A stretch of 64,000 nucleotides of DNA from NCBI RefSeq assembly GCF_003751635.1, contig NZ_RJVI01000003.1, positions 1 through 64,000 on the forward strand, given 5' to 3'. Below are positions 33,728 to 45,950 of this stretch, piece by piece (the stretch's first letter is position 1; every line of letters starts with the position of its first letter). The stretch is from Inmirania thermothiophila. Lineage in GTDB: Bacteria > Pseudomonadota > Gammaproteobacteria > DSM-100275. A program made the position numbers and the translations under genes. The notes below the pieces were generated by a model. That model was not told where the DNA came from and made no database searches. It saw nothing but the letters and a program-made list of their open reading frames with translations.

Positions 33728-34780
33728 ATGATGCAAGCCGCCCGCCGCGCCCTCCTCGCGCTGCTGCTCATCGTCTCGCCCGGCGCCGTCGCCGACGGCG
33801 TGATCCTCCTCTACCACCGCTTCGGCGAGGACCGCTTCCCCGCCACCAGCATCGGGCTCGGGGCCTTCGAGGCCCAGCTCGAGCACCTGGCCGAGGGCGG
33901 ATACCGCGTCGTGCCCCTCGCGGAGATCGCCGACGCCGTGCGCACCGGCCGCCCCGTCCCCGACCGCACGGTGGCGATCACCGTGGACGACGCCTACCGC
34001 TCGGTCTTCGATGCCGCCTGGCCGCGGCTGCGCGCCCGCGGCTGGCCCTTCACCGTCTTCGTCGCCACCGATCCCGTGGACCGCGGCCTGCCGGGCTTCA
34101 TGACCTGGGGGCAGATGCGGGAGATGGCCGCCGCCGGCGTCGCCTTCGCCAACCACGGCCGCAGCCATGACAGCCTGCTGCGCCGCCCCGGCGAGGACGA
34201 GGCCGCCTGGCGGGCCCGGGTGCGGGCCGAGCTCCTGGGGGCCCAGGCCCGGCTGGAGGCCGAGCTGGGGGTGCGCGAGCGCCTCTTCGCCTACCCTTAC
34301 GGCGAGTTCGACGCCGCCCTGGCGGGGCTCGTGCGCGGGCTCGGCTTTGTCGCCTTCGGCCAGCACTCGGGGCCGGTGGGGCGCTGGAGCGATCCCCGCG
34401 CCCTGCCCCGGTTTCCGGTGGGATCCGCGGGGGTGGGCGGGGACGAGTTCCGCCTCAAGGTGGCGGCACGGGCGCTGCCGGTGGCGCGGGCCGAGCCCTG
34501 GGATCCGCGGGTGCCGCAGGGCAGCAATCCGCCGCGGCTGCGGCTCGTCCTCGCGCCCGTGGCGGGGCCGGATCCGGCGCGTCTGGCCTGCTACGCCGGC
34601 GGGCAGGGGGCGATCCCGGTGCGCCACCTCGGCGGGCGCGCCTTCGAGGTCGTGGCCCGCGCGCCCCTGCCGCCGGGGCGCGCCCGCTACACCTGCACCG
34701 CCCCCGGCGCCGACGGGCGCTGGTACTGGTACAGCCACCCGTGGATCATCCCGCCAGCTCCGTCCGGTCCGCCAGGGTGA
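33728..34780 (+). CDS. Exported polysaccharide deacetylase
   Basis: A 350-residue protein with a signal peptide (residues 1-22, ending in VADG). The NodB-type domain has ILLYHRFGED at its start, the metal-binding Asp pair in AITVDDAY, the His pair in NHGRSHDSL, and the YPYGEFD motif. A C-terminal beta-rich domain of about 100 residues follows. It likely removes acetyl groups from an exopolysaccharide or peptidoglycan, in keeping with the PEP-CTERM genes upstream. Its 3' end overlaps the convergent gene by 35 bp. Confidence 0.88.
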   Translation: MMQAARRALLALLLIVSPGAVADGVILLYHRFGEDRFPATSIGLGAFEAQLEHLAEGGYRVVPLAEIADAVRTGRPVPDRTVAITVDDAYRSVFDAAWPRLRARGWPFTVFVATDPVDRGLPGFMTWGQMREMAAAGVAFANHGRSHDSLLRRPGEDEAAWRARVRAELLGAQARLEAELGVRERLFAYPYGEFDAALAGLVRGLGFVAFGQHSGPVGRWSDPRALPRFPVGSAGVGGDEFRLKVAARALPVARAEPWDPRVPQGSNPPRLRLVLAPVAGPDPARLACYAGGQGAIPVRHLGGRAFEVVARAPLPPGRARYTCTAPGADGRWYWYSHPWIIPPAPSGPPG

Positions 34781-35708
34781 GGCGGTTGGCGCGGATCAGG
34801 CGCTGCACCTCGCGCACGTAGTCGGCGCCGCGGGCGGAGTAGCGGCGCAGCCCGTAGGCCAGCACCACCGGGTCCAGCGGCTCGCCCTGGGCGCGCATGA
34901 AGGCGCGCAGGCGGCGGAAGAGGCCGTAGGCGTGGCCGACGTTGAGGTTGTGCAGATAGGCGCGCACGGCGCTGCGCAGGTCCGGGTAGACGCGCACGCG
35001 GTGGCGCGCGTCGGCCGCGGCCTCGCGCGGGCGCAGGCCGCGCGCCTGCGTCCAGGTCCAGATGCCGAAGAGGTTGTTGGCCTCGCGCGCGAAGCGCGAG
35101 GCGCCCCACCCGCTCTCGATGGCGGCCTGGGCGAGGGCGAGGGCCGGCGGGACGACGTCGACGCGGCGCAGCAGCTCCTCGCGCACGGCGGGGTCGTTGA
35201 CGTCGCCGAAGACGCGGTAGCGGCGGGCGAGGGCCTCGAGCTCCCCACGCGCGGCCGAGCCCGGCTCCAGCCGTCCGGCGGCGAGGAGCGCGAGCAGCCG
35301 CCGGCGCTCGGCGAGGATGCGTCGGTTTTCGGCGAGCACCAGCGGCAGGAGGGTGCGGAAGAAGAGGGCCTTCTTCCGCGCCACCGGCAGGCGGTCGAGG
35401 TCCGGCGGCAGCCGCTCGACGTAGAGCGGCGGGATGCGCGCCCCGGGCGGCGGCGGCCAGGCGATGCCGGCCTCCTCGAGGCGCCGCGCCAGCGCCTCCG
35501 CCGTGGGCGGGGCCGCGACGGGCGGGGCCTCGGCCGGTGCCGGCGTCGCAACGGGCGGCGGCGCGCCCTCCGCGCGGGGCGGCGGCGCCTCGCGGGCGGG
35601 CTCGATGACGCGCGGGCGGGGCACCGCCAGCACCACGAGCAGCACCGCCAGCGTGGCGAGGCCGCCGAGGAGGGCGGCGTCGTCGCGTCGCAGGGTGACG
35701 TCGGACAT
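34746..35708 (-). CDS. Bax-like glucosaminidase domain protein
   Basis: A 320-residue protein with an N-terminal membrane anchor (residues 13-30), a Pro/Ala-rich spacer, and a mannosyl-glycoprotein endo-beta-N-acetylglucosaminidase (FlgJ/Bax type) domain: VVPPALALAQAAIESGWGASRFAREANNLFG, with the catalytic Glu in AIESGWG, and RVYPDLRSAVRAYLHNLN. Length and layout are those of E. coli Bax. It probably cuts peptidoglycan in the periplasm. Confidence 0.9.
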   Translation of the reverse strand: MSDVTLRRDDAALLGGLATLAVLLVVLAVPRPRVIEPAREAPPPRAEGAPPPVATPAPAEAPPVAAPPTAEALARRLEEAGIAWPPPPGARIPPLYVERLPPDLDRLPVARKKALFFRTLLPLVLAENRRILAERRRLLALLAAGRLEPGSAARGELEALARRYRVFGDVNDPAVREELLRRVDVVPPALALAQAAIESGWGASRFAREANNLFGIWTWTQARGLRPREAAADARHRVRVYPDLRSAVRAYLHNLNVGHAYGLFRRLRAFMRAQGEPLDPVVLAYGLRRYSARGADYVREVQRLIRANRLTLADRTELAG

Positions 35709-35718
35709 GCCGCCATCC

Positions 35719-36906
35719 CTACCCCATCGGGGCGAGGGGCGCAAGGCCCGCGGTCACGGGGGCGGGTTCGAGGCGGAGCCGTTCGAGGGCCGCGGCGCCG
35801 GGGGGCGGGCCGAGGGCGGGGGCGAGGCCGGCCAGGACGCGGCGCGCGGTGGCGCGGAAGGTGGTGAGCTTGCCGCCGGCGACCACGGCGATCCGCACCG
35901 GCCGTCCGGCGAGCCCCACCAGGGTCTCGCGCGGGCGGCGAAACGCCGGGGCGTCCCCGCCCGGCAGCACGCGCAGCCCGGCGAAGGCCCCGAGGACCTC
36001 CGCCGGGCGGCGGGGAAAGCGGCGGCCGAAGGCGGCCCGAAGGTAGGCCACCTCCGCGGGCAGCGGGCGGCAGGCGGCGGGGTCCCCGGCGTAGGGGGTC
36101 TCGGTGGTGCCGACGAGGGTCTCGCCGCCCCAGGGCAGGGCGAAGACCGCGCGCCCGTCCGCCGCCTCCAGGTAGTACCCGGCGTCGAGGCGGCCGGCGA
36201 GCAGCAGATGGGTCCCCTGCACCAGCTCCAGCGGCGGCAGCGCCGGCGCCGGGTCGAGCCGGCGCAGGACCTGCGCCGTCCACGGCCCGGCGGCGACCGC
36301 CAGGGCCCGCGCCCGCACCTCGCCGCCGCGCCAGCGCACCACGACGCCGTCGCGGTCGGCCGCGGCGGAGCGGAGCGCGGCCTCGTGCAGCACCCGGGCG
36401 CCGTGGGCGGTGGCGGCGGCGAGCACCGCCGTGGTGAGGGCGGCGTCGTCGGTCTGGGCCTCGAGGTAGGCGAAGGCGGCGCACAGCCCGTCGCCGGCGA
36501 GGCCCTCCGCGGTCGCCTCCGCCGCCGGCAGGCTGCAGAAGCGCAGGTCGGGGCCGAGGCCCCCGAGGAGCGCGTAGAGGGCGAGGCCGGCGCGGATCTG
36601 CCAGGGGCGGCGACGCATGCCGGCGTAGACCGGGATGCGCATGGGCAGGCGGCGGACGAGGGCGGGGGCTTGCCGCAGCAGCCAGGCGCGTTCGCGCAGG
36701 GCCTCGCGCACGAGCCGCCACTGGCCGGTCTCGAGGTAGCGCAGGCCGCCGTGGACGAGCTTGGTGGAGCGGCTCGAGGTGCCGAGGGCGGGGGCCGGCA
36801 TCCGCTCCAGGACGAGCACCCGGTGTCCCGATGCCGCCGCCAGCCAGGCGATGCCGGCGCCCTGGATGCCGGCGCCGACGACCACGAGATCGACGCCGTC
36901 GCTCAT
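35719..36906 (-). CDS. FAD-dependent glycerol-3-phosphate dehydrogenase (GlpD-like)
   Basis: A 395-residue flavoprotein of the DAO/GlpD family that would oxidise glycerol-3-phosphate to DHAP. It has the FAD motif VVVGAGIQGAGIAWLA at residues 8-23, SSRSTKLVHGGLRYLETG and PWGGETLVGTTETPY, plus GGKLTTFRATAR near the end, all seen in GlpD. It is about 100 residues shorter than GlpD because the usual C-terminal helical domain is missing. It overlaps the phosphodiesterase gene by 4 nt. Confidence 0.88.
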   Translation of the reverse strand: MSDGVDLVVVGAGIQGAGIAWLAAASGHRVLVLERMPAPALGTSSRSTKLVHGGLRYLETGQWRLVREALRERAWLLRQAPALVRRLPMRIPVYAGMRRRPWQIRAGLALYALLGGLGPDLRFCSLPAAEATAEGLAGDGLCAAFAYLEAQTDDAALTTAVLAAATAHGARVLHEAALRSAAADRDGVVVRWRGGEVRARALAVAAGPWTAQVLRRLDPAPALPPLELVQGTHLLLAGRLDAGYYLEAADGRAVFALPWGGETLVGTTETPYAGDPAACRPLPAEVAYLRAAFGRRFPRRPAEVLGAFAGLRVLPGGDAPAFRRPRETLVGLAGRPVRIAVVAGGKLTTFRATARRVLAGLAPALGPPPGAAALERLRLEPAPVTAGLAPLAPMG

Positions 36907-37634
36907 CCGCACACCGCCGCGCGCAGCAGCGCCACCTCGGCGGTCTCGATGAGCCCCGCCCCGCGGGCGGCGAGGCGTGCCGCCTCGCGCGGCGTGTTGA
37001 CCTCGTAGACCGCCCAGCGCCAGGGGCCGGGCCACAGCGCCCCCCGCGGGGGCAGCCAGGCGCGGTCGACGAACAGCACCGGCGGGGCGAGCTCGCGGGC
37101 CGCCGCCCGGGCCCCGGCGTCGTAGGCCGGCAGGACCCACCCGGCGGGGGCGAGCTCGGCCGCGCGCGCCGCCTCCACCACCTCGGGCAGGAACGAGATC
37201 AGGGTCCAGCGCAGGCCCGGGACCGGTGCGAGGGCGTCGGCGAGGGCGTCGAGGGCGGCGGCGCCGAAGCGCTGCCACGGATCGGGCTTGAGCTCGACGA
37301 AGAGGTGGCGGCCGCGGGCGGCCACCAGGCGCGCCGCCTCGGCGAGGGTGGCGAGGCGGGCGCGGGGGAAGCGGTCGCCGAGGCGGCCGGGTTCGCCCGC
37401 GGGCCAGTCCGCGAGCACCGCCGCGGGCAGCTCCGCGACGCGCCCGGGACGGCCGCTGACGCGCGCGAGGTCGGCGTCGTGGCAGAGCACGGGCACGCCG
37501 TCGGCGCTCAGGTGCACGTCCACCTCGACGTGGTGGGCGCCGGCGTCGAGGGCGGCGGCGACGGCGGCGAGGGTGTTCTCGGGATAGCGGGCGCGAAAGC
37601 CGCGGTGGGCCACCACCTCGAAGCGCGCACCCAT
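36903..37634 (-). CDS. Glycerophosphodiester phosphodiesterase
   Basis: A 243-residue cytoplasmic GDPD enzyme that cuts glycerophosphodiesters to glycerol-3-phosphate and an alcohol. The catalytic and metal residues are in VAHRGFRARYPENTLAA, VEVDVHLSADGVPVLCHD, and FVELKP. There is no signal peptide, as in UgpQ. It lies between the kinase and GlpD-like genes with 4-nt overlaps, forming a pathway from phospholipid head groups to DHAP. Confidence 0.93.
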   Translation of the reverse strand: MGARFEVVAHRGFRARYPENTLAAVAAALDAGAHHVEVDVHLSADGVPVLCHDADLARVSGRPGRVAELPAAVLADWPAGEPGRLGDRFPRARLATLAEAARLVAARGRHLFVELKPDPWQRFGAAALDALADALAPVPGLRWTLISFLPEVVEAARAAELAPAGWVLPAYDAGARAAARELAPPVLFVDRAWLPPRGALWPGPWRWAVYEVNTPREAARLAARGAGLIETAEVALLRAAVCG

Positions 37635-39055
37635 CAGGCCGCCTCCAGCGCCGCGCGGGCGCGGGCGAAGCGGGCCGCGAGCGCGTCGTCGGCGAGCGGT
37701 GCGATGCGCCGCGACGGTGCCGGCCGCCACCGCGCGGGTGACCCCGCGGCCAGCCAGGCGATGCCGCGGGCGGTGGCCTCGGGCTCGGCGACCCGGTACA
37801 CAGGGAGGCCGGCGAGCGCGGCGAGGCGGCCGAGCAGCGGCTCGAGCCGCGCCAGGCCGCCGCCGGCGCGGATCGCGCGCAGCCCCGGCATGGCCCCGGC
37901 GAGGCCGGCGATGCTCGCGGCGATGACGAAGGCCATGCCCTCCACCACCGAGGCCACCGCGGCCGCATCCTCCACCGGCTCGCCCTCGGGCCAGCGCGGG
38001 AGGGCATGGGGGCGCCACCACGGTGCTCCGAGCCCGCCCACCGCGTCCACGAACAGCGGCGGCGGCGAGGACGGCTCCCGCGCCGCCAGGCGCAGCACCA
38101 CCTCCGCGGCGAGCCTGCGCCGATCGCCGATCCAGGCGAGCGCCGCGCCGGCGCCGTGGATGGTGGTCTCGGCCGCGAGCAGCCGCCCCGATGGTCCGGC
38201 ATCGGCGACGCCGACGGCATAGCCGCGGGGCACCCGCGCGGCCGGCACCTGGAGCGGCACGAGCCCGAAGGCGCCGGTGCCGAGGTTGAGGTGGAGCGTG
38301 TCGGCGCGCGGTGCGCCGTCGGCGTGGAGGGCGGCGGGCTGGTCGCCGTGGACCGCGGTCAGGGGAAGGCCCGTCCCGTGCAGCGCGCCCCAGCGGTGCC
38401 GCACCGGGCGGCATGCGGGCAGGGCCGCGGGCGGGACGCCGAAGGCCTCGAGCAGCGCGGGTTCCCAGTCGCCGCGCCGGAGCCCGTAGAGGAGGGTCCG
38501 CGAGGCGTTGCCGGCATCGATCCGCGGCGCGCCCCCGGTGAGGCGCTGCACCAGGAAGGCCGCCAGCGGGCCCACCACCGCGCGCCCCCCCTCGGCGGCG
38601 CGGCGGAGTGCGCCGTCGGCGCGCAGCAGCCAGGCGATCTTGCCCGCCGCGTGGTGGGCCGAAGGGACGAGGCCGGTGAGCGCGCGCAGGCGCGCCGGGG
38701 GCAGCGGGCAGGCCTCGAGGGCCTCGCCGCCGCGGGCGTCGAGCCAGCTGATGGCGGGCGTGAGCGGCCGCGCCCCCGCCCGCGTCCAGGCGAGCACCGT
38801 GGAGCGCTGCGTTGCAAGGCCCGCCGCCACCGGCCGCATTCCCCCGCGCCGGGCCGCGGCGAGGGCCTCGAGGGCGGCCTCCTCGAGGCTCAGCACGAGG
38901 GCCTCGGGGTCCTGTTCCACCGCCGCGCCGCGGCGCTGGAGCGCCACGGGGCGGACGACCCGGTGGCGCACGCTGCCGTCGGCGGCGACGAGCAGTGCGC
39001 GCGAGGCGTGGGTGCCCTGGTCGAGGGCGAGGACGACGTCGAGGGGGCGCTCCAT
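37634..39055 (-). CDS. FGGY-family kinase, probably glycerol kinase
   Basis: A 473-residue kinase with both FGGY domains. It shows ALDQGTHASRALL at the start, ATQRSTVLAW and ISWLDARGG, and the catalytic Asp in VHGDQPAAL near 245, followed by NLGTGAFG. These match glycerol kinase best, and the two genes after it handle glycerophosphodiesters and glycerol-3-phosphate. It is about 25 residues shorter than GlpK. I chose the ATG at 39055; the in-frame TTG at 39064 adds only three residues. Confidence 0.8.
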   Translation of the reverse strand: MERPLDVVLALDQGTHASRALLVAADGSVRHRVVRPVALQRRGAAVEQDPEALVLSLEEAALEALAAARRGGMRPVAAGLATQRSTVLAWTRAGARPLTPAISWLDARGGEALEACPLPPARLRALTGLVPSAHHAAGKIAWLLRADGALRRAAEGGRAVVGPLAAFLVQRLTGGAPRIDAGNASRTLLYGLRRGDWEPALLEAFGVPPAALPACRPVRHRWGALHGTGLPLTAVHGDQPAALHADGAPRADTLHLNLGTGAFGLVPLQVPAARVPRGYAVGVADAGPSGRLLAAETTIHGAGAALAWIGDRRRLAAEVVLRLAAREPSSPPPLFVDAVGGLGAPWWRPHALPRWPEGEPVEDAAAVASVVEGMAFVIAASIAGLAGAMPGLRAIRAGGGLARLEPLLGRLAALAGLPVYRVAEPEATARGIAWLAAGSPARWRPAPSRRIAPLADDALAARFARARAALEAA

Positions 39056-39108
39056 GGCCCCCAAGCATAGCCGCGGCGCGGGCGGGCGGCGCCCGCCCGC
39101 GGCGCCGC

Positions 39109-39753
39109 TCAGCCGCGGTGGCGGGTGGCGGCGTCGAAGGCCACCCGCTGCGGCGGATCCAGCTTCTCGTAGAGGGCCTCGCGGGCGGTGGCGAGGGCCT
39201 CGAGGCGGTCGGCGAGCTGCCGCATGCGGGTGGCCCGGAGGCGCAGCCGCCCTTCCGCCTCGAGGGCGCGGCCGGCGCCCCGCGGGGCCTCGGCACGGAA
39301 GGTCTGCAGGGCCTTCACCGCGTCCGCATAGGCGTTCCAGGCCGCCTCCTGGTCCGGACGGATCCCGAGCTGGGCGCGCAGCCGGTCGAGCCGGGCCTCG
39401 GCCGCCTGGGCGACCTGGGCCTGCATGGCCTCAGCGTCGCTCCCCATCCCGGGCATCCCGCCCGCGCCGGGGCAGGGCCCCTTCCCCGGGCCGCCGAAAG
39501 GGTGGCCGGGACCCATGTCCTGCGGTCCCTCCATGCCGCCCATCATGTGGCCGCCCATCATGTGGCCCATCATCCCGCCCATCATCCCCTGCGCGGGTCC
39601 GCCCATCATGCCCCCCATGGGGCCGCGCTCGCTCCAGCCCCCCCAGCCGCGGGGGCCTTCGGCGTCCCCGGGATGGGAGAAGGCGGTGGCGGCGGCGAGG
39701 CCGAGGGCGGCGGCGGTGGCGAGGGCCAGTGCGTTGCGGGTCCGGTTCTTCAT
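39109..39753 (-). CDS. Met-rich periplasmic Spy/CpxP-like protein
   Basis: A 214-residue protein with a signal peptide ending near AFSHP, a segment of MMGG/MMGHMMGG repeats (about residues 46-76), and a helical C-terminal part (LRAQLGIRPDQEAAWNAYADAVKALQ; LDPPQRVAFD) with the LTxxQ-like pattern of Spy/CpxP. Family members are chaperones for envelope stress; the Met and His clusters suggest copper(I) or silver binding. It is divergent from a CpxRA-like pair, with a CpxR-box-like repeat in between. Confidence 0.85.
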   Translation of the reverse strand: MKNRTRNALALATAAALGLAAATAFSHPGDAEGPRGWGGWSERGPMGGMMGGPAQGMMGGMMGHMMGGHMMGGMEGPQDMGPGHPFGGPGKGPCPGAGGMPGMGSDAEAMQAQVAQAAEARLDRLRAQLGIRPDQEAAWNAYADAVKALQTFRAEAPRGAGRALEAEGRLRLRATRMRQLADRLEALATAREALYEKLDPPQRVAFDAATRHRG

Positions 39754-39880
39754 GGTCGTTTCTCCTCTCGGGTTCCTGTGGGTCTTCGGAAGCGGGGCCG
39801 TTCGTCCCCTTCCTCGCCGCCCATGAGACCACCGCCATGTGTCCCGGCGATGTCGCCGCCTGTCCTGATGGTTTCGTTCT

Positions 39881-39913
39881 GTTACGACGCCGCGGCCGGT
39901 TACATTCGGTTAC
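39881..39913 (-). promoter_or_regulatory. CpxR-box-like direct repeats between the Spy-like gene and the response regulator
   Basis: On the minus strand, GTAAC-CGAAT-GTAAC (39899-39913) has the GTAAA-N5-GTAAA layout of CpxR sites, and a third GTAAC lies at 39881-39885. The 10-bp period suits tandem binding by an OmpR-type dimer. The site is 46 bp upstream of the response-regulator start and would allow autoregulation plus control of the Spy-like gene. Confidence 0.6.
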
Positions 39914-39959
39914 CGGTTCCTGCTCGGCGGCCCGGGTCCGGTGTGGTATCTAGGGGGCC

Positions 39960-40669
39960 ATGGAAAGGCCGCACGTGCTCGTCGTCGACGACGACCCGGA
40001 GATCCGCGCGCTGCTTGCCGCCTACCTCGAGCGCAACGGGCTGCGCGCGAGCACCGCCGAGGACGGCCGCGCCATGTGGCGGGCCCTCGCCGAGGACCGC
40101 ATCGACCTCGTGATCCTCGACCTGATGCTGCCCGGCGAGGACGGTCTGACCCTCTGCCGCGACCTGCGCGCCCGCTCCTCCGTGCCGGTGATCATGCTCA
40201 CCGCCCGCGGCGAGGAGACCGACCGCATCGTCGGCCTGGAGATGGGCGCCGACGACTACGTGGCCAAGCCCTTCAGCCCGCGCGAGCTGCTCGCCCGCAT
40301 CAAGGCGGTGCTGCGGCGGGCGGGGGGGGCCGCCGGGACGGCGCCGGGGCGGCGCTACCGCTTCGCCGGCTGGACCCTCGACGCGGTCACGCGCCAGCTC
40401 ACCAGCCCCGAGGGGACGGTGGTGCCGCTGAGCGGCGCCGAGTACCGGCTGCTGCGGGTCTTTCTCGAGCGGCCCGGGCGCGTCCTCGCCCGCGACCGTC
40501 TGCTCGACCTCGCGCGCGGCCGCGAGGCCGCCCCCTTCGACCGCAGCATCGACGTCCTGGTCAGCCGCCTGCGCCGCCGCCTCGGCGACGACGGGCGCGA
40601 GCCGCGGCTGATCCGCACGGTGCGCGGGGAGGGCTACGTCCTCGCCGCCGAGGTGGAGGTGGAGGGGCG

Positions 40670-40673
<4 letters not shown>
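39960..40673 (+). CDS. OmpR-family response regulator (CpxR-like)
   Basis: A 237-residue two-domain regulator. The receiver domain has the acidic pair VVDDDPE, the phospho-Asp in VILDLMLPGEDG near residue 56, the switch Thr in MLTARGEE and Lys in VAKPFSPREL. The C-terminal winged helix includes LSGAEYRLLRVFLERPGRVLARDRL and DVLVSRLRRRLGDD. The next gene, the sensor kinase, overlaps by 4 nt. Confidence 0.94.
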
Positions 40674-43859
<3,186 letters not shown>

Positions 43860-43918
43860 GCCTGTCGCGGGCGGGGCCTGCGGGCCCCGCCCGCCCCGGA
43901 TTCCCGACGGAGGAGGCG

Positions 43919-44251
43919 ATGCGCCGGACCCCGCTTGCCCTGGCCGCGATCCTGGCCGCGCTGCCGGCGGTGGCGGCAGGGCCCGGGGGCGCGCGCCAGC
44001 AGGCCCTGCTGCGCCTGCTGCGGCAGGACTGCGGCTCCTGCCACGGCATGACCCTGCGCGGCGGGCTGGGCTCGCCGCTCACCCCCGAGGCCCTCGCGGG
44101 CAAGCCCGACGACCTCCTCGTCACCACCATCCTCGACGGGCGGCCGGGCACCGCGATGCCCCCCTGGCGCAGCGAGATCACGCCCGAGGAGGCGCGCTGG
44201 CTGGTGGCACGGCTGCGTCGGGGGCTTGCGCCGCGGGAGGGCCTGCGGTGA
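43919..44251 (+). CDS. nirC: Small periplasmic cytochrome c of the nir cluster
   Basis: A 110-residue exported cytochrome with signal peptide (residues 1-20), CGSCHGMTLRGG heme site and an AMPPWRSEI axial Met. Size and position between nirS and nirF match NirC, which donates electrons to NirS or NirF-linked heme d1 synthesis steps. AGGAGG precedes the ATG. Confidence 0.85.
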   Translation: MRRTPLALAAILAALPAVAAGPGGARQQALLRLLRQDCGSCHGMTLRGGLGSPLTPEALAGKPDDLLVTTILDGRPGTAMPPWRSEITPEEARWLVARLRRGLAPREGLR

Positions 44252-45411
44252 GGGCGTCCGCCGCGGTGGCGCTGCTCGCCCTGCTCGCCGCCGGCTGCGC
44301 CTCGGTGCGCGGCACCGGGGACCTCGGCCTCGTCGTCGAGCGCGCCGACGGCGCGGTGCAGGTGGTGGACACCACCCGCATGGCGCGCCTTGCCCGCATC
44401 GAGGGCCTCGGCGACCTCTCCCACGCCTCGGCGGTCTTCTCCCGCGACGAGCGCTACGCCTACGTCTTCGGCCGCGACGGCGGCCTGACCAAGGTGGACC
44501 TGCTGCGGGGGCGGATCGTGCGGCGCATCCGCCAGGCCGGCAACAGCATCGGCGGCGCCATCTCCCAGGACGGTCGCGTGATCGCGGTCTCCAACTACGA
44601 GCCGGGCGGGGTGCGGCTCTTCGATGCCGTCACCCTCGAGCCCCTGGCGGAGATCCCGGCGGTGGGCGCCGACGGGCGCCGCTCCAAGGTGGTGGGGCTC
44701 GTGGACGCCCCCGGACGGCGTTTCGTCTTCAGCCTGTTCGAGGCCGGCGAGATCTGGATCGCCGACGTGCACGACCCACGCCGGCCGCAGGTGCAGCGCA
44801 TCCGCGAGGTCGGCCGCCAGCCCTACGACGCGCTGGTGACCCCGGACGGGCGCTGGTACATCGCCGGGCTCTTCGGCGAGGACGGCCTGGCGCTGGTGGA
44901 CCTGTGGCATCCGGAGCGGGGCGCACGGCGCATCCTCCCCCACTACGGTCGCGGCGAGCGGCGGCTGCCCGTCTACAAGATGCCGCACCTGGAGGGCTGG
45001 GCCATCGCCGGGCGGCTCGCCTTCCTGCCCGCGGTGGGCCGCCACGAGCTCCTCGTGGTGGAGACCGAGGGCTGGCGCGAGGTGGCGCGGATCCCGGTCC
45101 ACGGCCAGCCGGTCTTCGCCATGGCCCGCCCGGACGGGCGCCAGGTCTGGGTCAACTTCGCCCATCCCGACAACGACACCGTGCAGGTGATCGACACCGA
45201 GTCGCTCCGTGTGGTGCGCACCCTGCGCCCGGGGCCGGCGGTGCTGCACATGGAGTTCACGCCGCGCGGGGAGCAGGTCTGGATCTCGGTGCGCGACGGC
45301 GGCGAGGTGCAGGTCTACGACACCGAGCGGCTGGAGCCGGTGGCGCGGCTCGAGGCGCGCTACCCCAGCGGCATCTTCTTCACCGCGCGGGCGCACCGGA
45401 TCGGGCTGTGA
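44248..45411 (+). CDS. nirF: Heme d1 biosynthesis protein NirF
   Basis: A 387-residue protein built like the NirS propeller without a cytochrome domain (LGLVVERADGAVQVVDTTR; PDGRWYIAGLFGEDGLALVDL). The N-terminal LLAAGC is a lipobox, so NirF is probably a periplasmic lipoprotein. It acts late in heme d1 synthesis, likely removing propionate side chains or passing on the tetrapyrrole. It starts with GTG overlapping the nirC stop. Confidence 0.92.
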   Translation: MRASAAVALLALLAAGCASVRGTGDLGLVVERADGAVQVVDTTRMARLARIEGLGDLSHASAVFSRDERYAYVFGRDGGLTKVDLLRGRIVRRIRQAGNSIGGAISQDGRVIAVSNYEPGGVRLFDAVTLEPLAEIPAVGADGRRSKVVGLVDAPGRRFVFSLFEAGEIWIADVHDPRRPQVQRIREVGRQPYDALVTPDGRWYIAGLFGEDGLALVDLWHPERGARRILPHYGRGERRLPVYKMPHLEGWAIAGRLAFLPAVGRHELLVVETEGWREVARIPVHGQPVFAMARPDGRQVWVNFAHPDNDTVQVIDTESLRVVRTLRPGPAVLHMEFTPRGEQVWISVRDGGEVQVYDTERLEPVARLEARYPSGIFFTARAHRIGL

Positions 45412-45431
45412 CGGTTCACGGGGACGGGGCG

Positions 45432-45950
45432 ATGCGGGGCAGAGACATGCAGGCGGCGGCAGAAGGGGGGAGGGGCGCCGAGGGCGGGGTGAGCGCCCTC
45501 GAGGCACCGGAGCGCCGCCTCGTCGCCCGCTATCAGTCGGGCCTGCCCCTCGCCCCGGCCCCTTTTTCCGAGATGGGGCGCGCCGTGGGGCTGAGCGAGG
45601 CCCAGGTGCTGGAGGCCCTCGTGCGGCTCCGCGAGCGCGGTGTCCTCTCCCGGGTGGGGGCGGTGGTGCGCCCGCACACCGTCGGGGCGAGCACCCTCGC
45701 GGCGATGGCGGTGCCGGAGGCGGAGCTGGAGCGGGTGGCGGCGCAGGTCTCGGCCCGGCCCGAGGTCAACCACAACTACGAGCGCGAGGGCGAGCTCAAC
45801 CTCTGGTTCGTGGTCACCGCCGCCGACGAGGCGCATCTTGCGCGGGTGCTCGCCGAGATCGAGCAGGCGTGCGGCCACGAGGTGATCGCCCTGCCCATGG
45901 AGCGGGAGTATCACATCGACCTGGGGTTCGATCTGGAATGGACGCGCTGA
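45432..45950 (+). CDS. nirD: Siroheme decarboxylase subunit NirD
   Basis: An AsnC/Lrp-like protein of 172 residues: an N-terminal winged helix (FSEMGRAVGLSEAQVLEALVRLRERGVL) and a C-terminal domain with NHNYEREGELNLWFVV. NirDLGH convert siroheme to didecarboxysiroheme. The N-terminal 25 or so residues may be excess: a GTG at 45408 overlaps the nirF stop, while ATGs at 45432 and 45447 are downstream alternatives. Confidence 0.88.
   Translation: MRGRDMQAAAEGGRGAEGGVSALEAPERRLVARYQSGLPLAPAPFSEMGRAVGLSEAQVLEALVRLRERGVLSRVGAVVRPHTVGASTLAAMAVPEAELERVAAQVSARPEVNHNYEREGELNLWFVVTAADEAHLARVLAEIEQACGHEVIALPMEREYHIDLGFDLEWTR

Noticed and set aside
39056-39064. TTG at 39064 as the kinase start
   Set aside because: It adds three residues only, and the ATG at 39055 gives a normal N-terminus.
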